A stretch of 64,000 bases of DNA from Candidatus Fermentibacteraceae bacterium (GTDB lineage: Bacteria > Fermentibacterota > Fermentibacteria > Fermentibacterales > JCC-6), in assembly GCA_016744855.1 (NCBI GenBank), contig JADGDO010000014.1:1-64000 (forward strand), given 5' to 3'. This document shows, piece after piece, positions 1 to 6,660 of the stretch. The translations under genes and the position numbers were made by a program. Positions within the stretch are counted from its first letter, which is position 1, and each line of letters starts with the position of its first letter. The notes beneath the pieces were generated by a model, which ran no database searches, was not told the DNA's origin, and saw only the letters and a list, made by a program, of their open reading frames with translations.

Positions 1-1
1 C

Positions 2-34
2 ATTGAGGATATGTACAAAAGTCTAGAGATATAA
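2..34 (+). CDS. C-terminal tail of probable RelB/DinJ-type antitoxin (partial)
   Basis: The open frame entering from the left edge encodes only about ten residues (ending MYKSLEI) before a TAA. The last A of that stop is the first base of the next ATG (TAATG), so the two genes are translationally coupled. The downstream gene is a YafQ-type toxin, and an antitoxin immediately upstream is the usual order for that family. The assignment rests on position and coupling, because too little protein is present to recognise a fold. It could be any short upstream gene. Confidence 0.45.
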   Translation: MEDMYKSLEI

Positions 35-303
35 TGTTGAGTCTGGTTACTTCTAGACAATTTCACAAGGATATCAAAAGGATTAAGAAACAAGGCAAGA
101 AAACTGAGAAGCTAAAAGAAATCATTTCACTGCTTGCGAACGAGATTGACCTTCCCATTGGGAAAAGAGATCACAAATTGACAGGAATCTACAATCATCA
201 TCGAGAGTGTCACGTTGCTCCAGATTGGTTGTTGATATACAGGACCACCCCCACGGAAATAATACTTGAAAGAACAGGATCTCATTCTGAATTGTTTCGG
301 TAG
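34..303 (+). CDS. YafQ-family mRNA interferase toxin (type II toxin-antitoxin)
   Basis: An 89-residue RelE/ParE-superfamily toxin, expected to cleave mRNA on the ribosome unless bound by its antitoxin. It has the YafQ pattern: basic N-terminal helices (FHKDIKRIKKQGKK), a central HHRECH segment, the strand PDWLLIYR and the C-terminal block LERTGSHSELF, which carries the conserved His and terminal Phe of the family. Length matches YafQ (about 90 residues). It overlaps the upstream antitoxin tail by one base. It sits at the far end of an integron cassette array but on the strand opposite to the two cassettes nearest the integrase; toxin-antitoxin cassettes in chromosomal integrons commonly carry their own promoter. 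The family call is strong; cassette membership is inferred from the attC-like site at 466-547. Confidence 0.85.
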   Translation: MLSLVTSRQFHKDIKRIKKQGKKTEKLKEIISLLANEIDLPIGKRDHKLTGIYNHHRECHVAPDWLLIYRTTPTEIILERTGSHSELFR

Positions 304-465
304 TAGATCCGTGTAAATTCTAGTGAATCAGCCGGGCATATAAAAACTGTTATGCTGGGGATTCAACTTTGCAGAAGATTATCATCAAGATTTGGAGTCG
401 GCAATTCTACTGATGATAAGCGCCGTGAGATTCGCCCCCTCCGGTTTGTTTTGATTTTGTTCGTA
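304..465. other. Non-coding remainder of the toxin-antitoxin cassette
   Basis: No credible ORF is present. The stretch lies between the toxin stop and the attC-like site. It holds an imperfect inverted repeat around 334-360 (GGGCATA / TATGCTGGGG) that could act as a weak terminator for the toxin gene. Nothing else is recognisable. Confidence 0.4.
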
Positions 466-547
466 TTTCAACGCTCTGAATAACCTGCACAAGTATCACT
501 GAAGCCCACAACCAAGCGCTTGTGGCGGGTTCATTCAGTTGTTAAAC
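466..547 (-). repeat. attC-like recombination site of the HEXXH-protein cassette
   Basis: Read on the minus strand, the site begins with a perfect RYYYAAC box (GTTTAAC, complement of 541-547) and ends with a near-match to GTTRRRY (GTTGAAA, complement of 466-472). Between them lies an imperfect inverted repeat: CTGAAT pairs with ATTCAG, AACC with GGTT, and CCACAAG with CTTGTGC-type sequence, with unpaired bases between helices. A single-stranded hairpin with bulges and degenerate outer core sites is the hallmark of attC. The length, 82 bp, is within the known range. The site lies directly 3' of the cassette gene, as expected. A structure search is needed for proof. Confidence 0.65.
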
Positions 548-548
548 T

Positions 549-1340
549 TTAGTTGCCTTTGCCTTCCAAGACAGTAAATACTTTTTCAATATTTTCTATC
601 AAACTTATATCCCAAAGCTCAAGTTGCCTCCATATGTGGTCACCAACGAAATAAAAGGAAGTCCTGTTAGAGGATTCAAAATCGCTCCCTACATTATTTT
701 CCGGGATTTTATTCATCCGAAGGATTTTGTTTTCTATGAATCGCGCGAAGCCTTCCTTCCAGATTTGCCATATCATATACTCATAATCAACATTTCTAAG
801 TGTTGATTTAAGGCTTGCGAGTGCTTCCTGAATGTCATGAAAATTCGACCTCGATATATTTTGGATTAGTTTTAAGAAATCTGGATTAGTATATGGAAAA
901 TCGTGATTAATCTCCCACATATAGTCTTGTGAGTTGAATGCGTGCTGATATATCTCCAGCACTTCTTTTATATCCGATTCAGATGTTCTAGATTGATAGC
1001 AATGGACAAATTCGTGAAGCACAGTCGCATAGAAATTTGCTTCTTCTAGACAACTTGGAGTGATGATACAACAGCAATCCTCTAGCTCATCTACAGGGTA
1101 AGCAGCTTTTGTTCCTTCACGAATCTCATTAGAAAGCAAAATGCAAGTTTTGTATTGATATCTTTTTGATCGCTCCTCAAAAACATGTAATTTTTCTGAT
1201 ACACCAATGCCAACAGTGTACTGATAACTGAAGAGCGAATGAATGTTGCATGCCTTCTCTTTTTTCTTCAGAACAGTTGACAGAGAGATTTCAAATTTCT
1301 GAATATCTTGCATTTCCCTTTTCTTTTCCAAGTTTAACAT
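549..1340 (-). CDS. Cassette-encoded putative zinc metallopeptidase (HEXXH)
   Basis: A 263-residue protein with no signal peptide. The recognisable feature is VLHEFVHCYQ, an HEXXH zinc-binding and catalytic motif inside a predicted helix, followed about 30 residues later by acidic and histidine residues (MWEINHDF) that could supply a third ligand. I do not recognise the family, and the substrate is unknown. The ATG lies only a few bases inside the cassette boundary (GTTACGC at 1344-1350, minus strand), the tight packing typical of integron cassette genes; a second Met ten codons in is an alternative start after a purine-rich stretch. It is transcribed away from the integrase, in the same direction as the preceding cassette. 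It may instead be a non-peptidase that only keeps the zincin fold. Confidence 0.65.
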   Translation of the reverse strand: MLNLEKKREMQDIQKFEISLSTVLKKKEKACNIHSLFSYQYTVGIGVSEKLHVFEERSKRYQYKTCILLSNEIREGTKAAYPVDELEDCCCIITPSCLEEANFYATVLHEFVHCYQSRTSESDIKEVLEIYQHAFNSQDYMWEINHDFPYTNPDFLKLIQNISRSNFHDIQEALASLKSTLRNVDYEYMIWQIWKEGFARFIENKILRMNKIPENNVGSDFESSNRTSFYFVGDHIWRQLELWDISLIENIEKVFTVLEGKGN

Positions 1341-1343
1341 TCA

Positions 1344-1410
1344 GCGTAACCAGCGCCGTTATCTTCAATCCTACTCACTAGCAGGCGTCTGGTTCATGCT
1401 GTGGTTAGGT
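1344..1410 (-). repeat. attC-like recombination site of the lipoprotein cassette
   Basis: On the minus strand the site starts with ACCTAAC (complement of 1404-1410), a perfect RYYYAAC, and ends GTTACGC (complement of 1344-1350), one mismatch from GTTRRRY. The arms pair as TAACCA-C-AGC with GCTGGTTA. The one unpaired base in the helix resembles the extrahelical bases that direct strand choice in real attC sites. The length is 67 bp. It lies between two minus-strand genes, and its ACCTAAC/GTTAGGT core is identical to the core at 2593-2599 beside the integrase, as expected if one cassette spans the interval. The family is well characterised; calling this site functional is inference. Confidence 0.6.
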
Positions 1411-1478
1411 TATCTTCTTTTTGCACACCGAACTTAATTCTAAATCAACCCGGTTACATTGCCACTGGATAGATAAAA

Positions 1479-2495
1479 TCAAAAACCAATATCCTGATCA
1501 TAGTTGGAGTATATGTGACAGAAAAGCCTGTCTGAGATTGGAGACATCACCATGGAGACTACATAATTCTCTACATCTACAACACCAGCCTGGTTGAATC
1601 CCGGCATATCATATACTCTTATATCACCAGTTGAATTGGGATAAAGAAATAATCTTGAAACAGACTCAGCATAGCGAAGACCAGAAGCACTGGTGGTAAG
1701 TTGGCGACTATTGATAATACTGAAACTGGCTCTATCTACCTCATATACTCTGAACTGGTAGGGAGCGGGCATAGTCATGCTAGAGATGAACATGCTATTG
1801 CTTCCCCTTGGTACTTCCACTCTGTTTATTAAGTCGTCGAATACTTGGCTCCGTAACTGCTCTCCGGTATCGGGGTCATATGCGAACAAACAGCACTCGG
1901 TCTGAAGGTACATCTCATCTCCAGAATCAGAGAAATAAACCGTATTTTTGTAATGAGGAATAGATAGAGTATCAGTAAAAAGCATCTGCTCCCAATCGAG
2001 AACAAGAATTGGGGAGTCATACCAAGAAATGTACGCAAGATTTGTATTTGGTCTTGCAGAAATACCAAATTCCAAGTAGTCGCTAAAGCTCAATGAGTCG
2101 ACTATAGACATGTCAGTAGTGTTAATCTTGTAAAATATCCCTTGTTCATCGTAGTAAGATACGAGCAGAAGAAAATCATTATCCGTTACATCAAAGGACG
2201 CTTTACAAACATCATTTCCATTGATAGCTAACTCATTTACAATAGACATGTTATCAAGATTCATTTTTCTTAAAAGATGATGGCTAGAAGTGCTGCGTAA
2301 GAGATACAAGAAATCACCCTCAGAACTCACTTTTAGATCACAAGCTCCCCCAAGATTGAGACTCACTGCTTCATGAATCCCACCTGTCAAGGTATTAATC
2401 ACTATTAACTCGTCACGTATTGTCTGCGAAGGGCCTGTGGAACTGCAGCTTGAAACAAGGGCTAATATTACTACAACTGTTATAAATCTATTCAT
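1479..2495 (-). CDS. Cassette-encoded lipoprotein with beta-propeller-like repeats
   Basis: A 338-residue protein. I chose the internal ATG at 2495 over the longer frame to 2594 because GGGAG sits about six bases upstream and the protein then begins with a clean lipoprotein signal: MNRFITVVVILALVSSC, with the lipobox Cys at about residue 17. The mature part has repeated short blocks (for example VINTLTGGIHEAV, MSIVNELAI, MSIVDSLSF) separated by beta-strand-like stretches, like YVTN/WD-type propeller proteins that record labelled values. No catalytic motif is visible. It is the first cassette next to the integrase, bounded by GTTAGGT cores at 2593-2599 and 1404-1410. Its function is unknown; a surface or periplasmic binding role is only a guess. 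Confidence 0.7.
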   Translation of the reverse strand: MNRFITVVVILALVSSCSSTGPSQTIRDELIVINTLTGGIHEAVSLNLGGACDLKVSSEGDFLYLLRSTSSHHLLRKMNLDNMSIVNELAINGNDVCKASFDVTDNDFLLLVSYYDEQGIFYKINTTDMSIVDSLSFSDYLEFGISARPNTNLAYISWYDSPILVLDWEQMLFTDTLSIPHYKNTVYFSDSGDEMYLQTECCLFAYDPDTGEQLRSQVFDDLINRVEVPRGSNSMFISSMTMPAPYQFRVYEVDRASFSIINSRQLTTSASGLRYAESVSRLFLYPNSTGDIRVYDMPGFNQAGVVDVENYVVSMVMSPISDRLFCHIYSNYDQDIGF

Positions 2496-2592
2496 CTTTG
2501 CTCCCAAATTCTGTATTCCTTTAAATAGATAGCACAATTCATTCGAACTTTTTTGTTGTTTGCACCTTTGCCCATTCAAATTACGTTTATAC

Positions 2593-2748
2593 ACCTAACA
2601 ATGATTGTACTGACTCAGGTAAACTCAGCTTAAATGGGTCAATTATGTATGATGACAAAAGATTTATGACATGTCAATGGTCGCTGGTTGCAATAAAAGG
2701 TAAACGGATGTATACATAGCATTGTGGTTCTCGTTGTTTACCTGAGTC
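2593..2748. promoter_or_regulatory. attI-like region between integrase and first cassette
   Basis: The ACCTAAC at 2593-2599 reads GTTAGGT on the minus strand and is the expected crossover core where the first cassette joins attI. Between it and the integrase are two direct copies of GGTAAAC (2618-2624 and 2699-2705) and one inverted copy (2736-2742). The first and third lie in a perfect 13-bp inverted repeat (GACTCAGGTAAAC at 2612-2624, complement at 2736-2748). In class 1 attI, the integrase binds accessory repeats beside the core; these copies are candidates for such sites or for an operator controlling the integrase. The boundaries are approximate. Confidence 0.5.
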
Positions 2749-2769
2749 TGCAAAACTTGGAGGTTGGAG

Positions 2770-3960
2770 ATGTATGGGGAATTGAATGAATTTAAGGATG
2801 AGCTGAAGAAAAAGCAGATAATTCCTGGGAAAAGTGTGAAGTATTTTGTTTTCTGGGTCCGGCAATACCTGTTACAAGATTCACCGGGGGAGGCTGATTT
2901 TTGTAGAGCTCTAGATGCTGATGCAAGGGAAGGCTGGCAGATAAGACAGGCTCTGGATGCTGTAAAATTGTATAAATATTTTTCACAGGGGGAAGTGGCA
3001 GAAGATTGCTCTGTCATGGAAGGTCCTGTGGAGGTAGTTAGGAGAAGGCTGAGGGTTAAACATTATTCAGAGAAAACCGTAAAGAGCTACTGTAACTGGT
3101 GCAAGAGGTATCTGGCATTTTGTTCCCTGAGGAAGTTAGATAACAGGGCAGATGGGGCTTTTCGGGACTACATGACATACCTTGCATTAAATCGGAAAGT
3201 AGCTGCGTCAACACAGAATCAGTCGTTTAATGCTGTATTGTTTCTATTTAGAAATGTATGGAATCTTGAACCGTCTGAGATTAATGGTGTTCGGGCCAAA
3301 ATACCTAAGCGATTGCCTGCAGTTCTCTCTCGAGAGGAAGTTCGCGATGTATTGAAAGAAGTACAGGGTGTAACTGGGCTTGTCGTGCAAATGATATACT
3401 CCGGGGGTATGCGACTTAGTGAAGCTTTGTCTTTGAGGGTGCAGGACTGCAACCTTGAAGGCTCTTCCGTTGTTGTGCGGCAGGGGAAGGGCAATAAAGA
3501 CAGAGTAACACTGCTGGCGAGAACACTGCTACCTGACTTGAAAGCTCATATTAGCAAGCTGAAGAATCGTTTGAGTAAGGAGAAGATCCCGGTGTTTCTG
3601 CCTGGAGCAATTGCCAGAAAATATCCTGGTGCAGGGCTACAGTGGAGGTGGCAGTTTGTTTTTCCCGGTACAGGAGTCTGCAACGATCCTGACACCGGAA
3701 GATCAGTTCGATACCATTTGCATCCCAGTGCTGTTCAAAGGGAAATGAAAAGAGCCGTAAATGCAGTCGGGATATCCCGAAGAGCCACTGTTCACACATT
3801 GCGTCACAGTTTCGCAACGCACCTTCTTATGGCCGGAACAGACTTGTGTGAGATACAGGAGTTACTGGGGCACAAAAATCTGGAGACTACAAGAGTATAT
3901 CTGCATGTAATGAAAGAGTTGAAGCCGGTTACCAGAAGTCCTTTGGATATGCTTGTCTGA
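2770..3960 (+). CDS. intI: Integron integrase (IntI-type tyrosine recombinase)
   Basis: A 396-residue tyrosine recombinase that would join gene cassettes between attI and attC. The ATG at 2770 is chosen over an in-frame TTG at 2764 because GGAGG at 2759-2763 is ideally spaced from it. The N-terminal SAM-like domain is followed by the catalytic domain with Arg215 (GGMRLSEAL), His342 and Arg345 (HTLRHSFATHLL), His368 (ELLGHKN) and nucleophile Tyr377. The diagnostic IntI insert is present at about 275-320: FLPGAIARKYPGAGLQWRWQ, then VFPG and DPDTG, which XerC/XerD lack. The C-terminus ends SPLD, as IntI proteins do. At 396 residues it is longer than IntI1 (337) because of an extra N-terminal segment of about 65 residues. 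It is divergent from the cassettes and intact, so probably active. Confidence 0.9.
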   Translation: MYGELNEFKDELKKKQIIPGKSVKYFVFWVRQYLLQDSPGEADFCRALDADAREGWQIRQALDAVKLYKYFSQGEVAEDCSVMEGPVEVVRRRLRVKHYSEKTVKSYCNWCKRYLAFCSLRKLDNRADGAFRDYMTYLALNRKVAASTQNQSFNAVLFLFRNVWNLEPSEINGVRAKIPKRLPAVLSREEVRDVLKEVQGVTGLVVQMIYSGGMRLSEALSLRVQDCNLEGSSVVVRQGKGNKDRVTLLARTLLPDLKAHISKLKNRLSKEKIPVFLPGAIARKYPGAGLQWRWQFVFPGTGVCNDPDTGRSVRYHLHPSAVQREMKRAVNAVGISRRATVHTLRHSFATHLLMAGTDLCEIQELLGHKNLETTRVYLHVMKELKPVTRSPLDMLV

Positions 3961-4458
3961 GAGGTATTGGCTGGCAAAGCGGCGCTTCTTCAGATGGATA
4001 TTGAGTTAAATTCAAATACAGCTTGCTCTTGTTGGTTCGCTAGCAGGTAATAGTATCTCTGGGCCCGTTCCGATGAGTGCGCCGACAAAAGGCCTTGCGA
4101 TCAACTTGCTCCTACATGAAAAGTACTTACCTGCATTACCTGAATACCTTAACACACATTGATCAAATGCAAATCTGGGAATGCAATCCATTAAATGTGC
4201 GAATACTGTCCGGTAGAGAGCAAACATTTTCCACCCTTGTGAAAACTCAGAAATGAGGAAAGTAGGCTGAAACAGTGCTGAAGCTGAGTTGATTCTAACT
4301 TGTTATATTGTAACTTGATTGAGCATCTAGATGATGCAGCGGGTGGATACGACTGCGGAATTCATAGAATTGCAGTGATAGATGTGAGGTGTAGAATTCA
4401 CACAAGAATTAAGTGCCTTTTGACAAGTAAGTGAAAGAATTCAACTCGGGGGGATAGA
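3961..4458. other. Gene-poor interval holding an IS remnant
   Basis: The roughly 500 bp between the integrase stop and the peptidase gene contain only the transposase fragment listed separately at 4012-4227. The stretch 4228-4458 is AT-rich with no ORF and no clear terminator. The peptidase start at 4459 has a strong GGGGGG ribosome-binding stretch just upstream. Confidence 0.5.
4012..4227 (-). pseudogene. IS4-family transposase N-terminal remnant (DUF4372-like)
   Basis: Only 71 residues remain. The segment VFAHLMDCIPRFAFDQCVLR followed by YSGN and FSC closely resembles the DUF4372 N-terminal domain of IS4-type transposases, where a VFAQLMDFLP...FDKCV.RY.GN...FSCWDQF pattern is typical. Here the homology breaks down after FSC, where the normal WDQF...YRESLRDIE continuation is missing, and no DDE catalytic domain follows. 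It is therefore a decayed 5' fragment, probably left by an old insertion next to the integron. Family resemblance is from memory of the domain and would need a profile search. Confidence 0.6.
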
Positions 4459-6375
4459 ATGACTGGGACATTTTTACTGGTGCTTGCACTTTGCTCTGCA
4501 GATCCTGAAGTGTATCTTGACTTTACCTCATTGACGAGAGAGATGATTCCAACATTTCTTATTACGGAGTTCGATCACCCCGAGAACCCTGTGGATATTC
4601 TCAATTATGATATTTCGCTGGAGGTTTTTCTGCAGTTGCATGAGATCTCGGGGATAACTGAAATTGAGATGACTGCTCCCACGACGTCTATTACAGATAT
4701 TCGGCTGGACCTGCGGCAGCTTACTGCTGATTCAGTCTGGGATTCCACTGGAGATTTATCTTACTTTCAGCAGGATGACTCAATATTCATAACACTCGGT
4801 GAAGCTCTAAATCCCGGCGATACAACACATGTAAGCATCGCATATGGAGGAGCTCCCTACCACGAGGGCTGGGGTGGATTCTGGTTTGCCGGCAATGTTC
4901 TAGCTTATCATATTGGTGTTGGGGTCAGCACAGAGGGGCAGACAATGGGGAAGTGTATGTTTCCCTGCTGGGATCACCAGAACGACAAAGCAACCTTTGA
5001 TTTCCATATCACCTGTGATGAGGACATGTATGCGGTTGCAAACGGAGATTCAGCCGGGGTAAGTTTCAGCGGTGGAAAGGCAACATACAACTGGACAATA
5101 GATCAGCAGATGCCCACCTATCTTGTTGCTCTGAATGTCGGAGACTATGAAGTGCTTCACGACTCCACTGATGCCCGAATTTACTACTATGTCTATTCAT
5201 GGGATGTCGATGATGCCCTTGCGAGTTTCGTTAATGTGGATGAAATGATGGCAAACCTGGAAAGCATATTCGGACCCTATCCCTGGGATACTCGGTTCAG
5301 TTTAGTGGAGACTCCCAAGGGAGATATGGAGCATGTTTCTCATGTGACCCATACAGCTGCAGCTGTAAACGGTAATACTAACTACGACTGGCTTATTGCA
5401 CACGAGATGACACACCATTGGTGGGGCTGTTGTGTTACAATGGCAGACTGGCAGCACATCTGGTTGAAAGAAGGCTTCGCAACCATAGGGGAAGCCCTTT
5501 GGATGGAGACTTACGGCCAGGAATCATATGACGATTACATGATTAACAATATTATGAAACCTTACCTGCAAAGTGGTGAGATTTTCCCTATATCCAATCC
5601 TCAAACTCCTGCTGAAGTGTTCAGTGCAACAACCTATGACAAGGCTGGAGCTGTGCTTCATATGCTTCGTTATGTACTGGGAGATGAGGACTTCTTTGGT
5701 GCAGTTAACTATTACTTCGACAACCACATGTTTGGTCTTGTCTGGACTGATGATTTCCGTGATGATCTGGAGAGCTACCTAGGCACTGATATAGATTGGT
5801 TCTTCGACAAGTGGATACACGGATGGGGTTACCCGATATATGAAATTGAGCATTCGATAGCCCAGGCCGGAGCTACCTGGGAGCTGACAATAGATCTTTC
5901 TCAGATTCAAACAACTGAAACAATTTTTGAAATGCCACTTGAATTCCTGGTTCATGGTGTTGCTTCGGATACTGTTGTTGTTGTGTGGAATGACCAGCAG
6001 ACTCAGAGTGAAACATATACGATCTCCTTTGAGCCTGATTCAGTTACTTTCGATCCATACCACCACATTCTATGCGGTAATATTCTTCTAGGTATTGAAT
6101 CCCCTATTCTGCCCCCGGGGGGTGTCAGTACTGCATATCTAGGGCCAAATCCAGCAAGATCAAACAGCAATGCCCTGCTTACATGGCCTGGAACTGAACA
6201 AAACATCATAGAAGCCATTATTTTCGATCTTAATGGAAGAGCTGTTTTAACTCAACATCTAGTCCCGGGCAACAGGAATATTATCCTAACCGATTTACCT
6301 GCTTCCACATATCTCCTGCAGCTCACTACCAACACAAACATAAAACAGACTACAAAACTCGTGGTTCTAGAGTAG
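4459..6375 (+). CDS. Secreted M1-family zinc aminopeptidase with T9SS-type sorting domain
   Basis: A 638-residue exported metallopeptidase expected to remove N-terminal residues from peptides. A short hydrophobic leader (MTGTFLLVLALCSA) precedes an M1 N-terminal beta domain. The gluzincin site is complete: His315-Glu316-x-x-His319 (HEMTHHWWG) with third ligand Glu338 (LKEGF), exactly 18 residues on. The usual GxMEN substrate loop appears as GDMEHVSH, so the Asn is replaced by His. The last 80 residues (GPNPARSNSNALLTW, then FDLNGRAVLTQ, then LPASTYLLQL and a final KLVVLE) look like a type IX secretion type-A sorting domain, implying secretion across the outer membrane and cleavage of the tail. 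Start: ATG after GGGGGGA. It is monocistronic as far as can be seen. Confidence 0.88.
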   Translation: MTGTFLLVLALCSADPEVYLDFTSLTREMIPTFLITEFDHPENPVDILNYDISLEVFLQLHEISGITEIEMTAPTTSITDIRLDLRQLTADSVWDSTGDLSYFQQDDSIFITLGEALNPGDTTHVSIAYGGAPYHEGWGGFWFAGNVLAYHIGVGVSTEGQTMGKCMFPCWDHQNDKATFDFHITCDEDMYAVANGDSAGVSFSGGKATYNWTIDQQMPTYLVALNVGDYEVLHDSTDARIYYYVYSWDVDDALASFVNVDEMMANLESIFGPYPWDTRFSLVETPKGDMEHVSHVTHTAAAVNGNTNYDWLIAHEMTHHWWGCCVTMADWQHIWLKEGFATIGEALWMETYGQESYDDYMINNIMKPYLQSGEIFPISNPQTPAEVFSATTYDKAGAVLHMLRYVLGDEDFFGAVNYYFDNHMFGLVWTDDFRDDLESYLGTDIDWFFDKWIHGWGYPIYEIEHSIAQAGATWELTIDLSQIQTTETIFEMPLEFLVHGVASDTVVVVWNDQQTQSETYTISFEPDSVTFDPYHHILCGNILLGIESPILPPGGVSTAYLGPNPARSNSNALLTWPGTEQNIIEAIIFDLNGRAVLTQHLVPGNRNIILTDLPASTYLLQLTTNTNIKQTTKLVVLE

Positions 6376-6660
6376 GTGCTATCAATTTCACATCTGCCAC
6401 ACCGATAAATGATTATGAAGCCTACATAGGCAGATTCGGCATAGAAAGAGGATATGTGGATATCCCCGCAGCTCCTTCTTCATTCTATGTTGATGAGTTT
6501 AACCAGATTGATGACACAACAGGTGCCATTCGACTCAGGTGGGATCATTCCTCCTCCGATGTTTATACCAATAATGTATATCGGGAGAATAGCAATGATA
6601 CCAGAACTCTTCTCTGGGGAACTCCCAACAACGCCTGTTTTGTGGCTGTGCGCATTATGA
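6376..6660 (+). pseudogene. Orphan fragment of a secreted FN3-like protein
   Basis: Immediately after the peptidase stop, in another frame, an open stretch of about 95 codons reads as plausible protein: it includes NDYEAYIGRFGIERGYVDIP, then APSSFYVDEFNQ and IRLRWDHSSSDVYTNNVYRE. The last part resembles the start of a fibronectin type III domain with its W and Y positions. There is no ribosome-binding site or matching start codon, and it runs into the 3' end of the opposite-strand gene at 6655. I read it as the remnant of a deleted gene or a frame-shifted extension of the neighbour. Chance coding remains possible. Confidence 0.35.

Noticed and set aside
624-806. Plus-strand frame of 60 residues inside the HEXXH cassette gene
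   Set aside because: Short shadow of the minus-strand gene, without a ribosome-binding site or conserved features.
2664-3017. Minus-strand frames overlapping the start of the integrase (2664-3017)
   Set aside because: They overlap a well-supported integrase start and ribosome-binding site and have no recognisable protein family.
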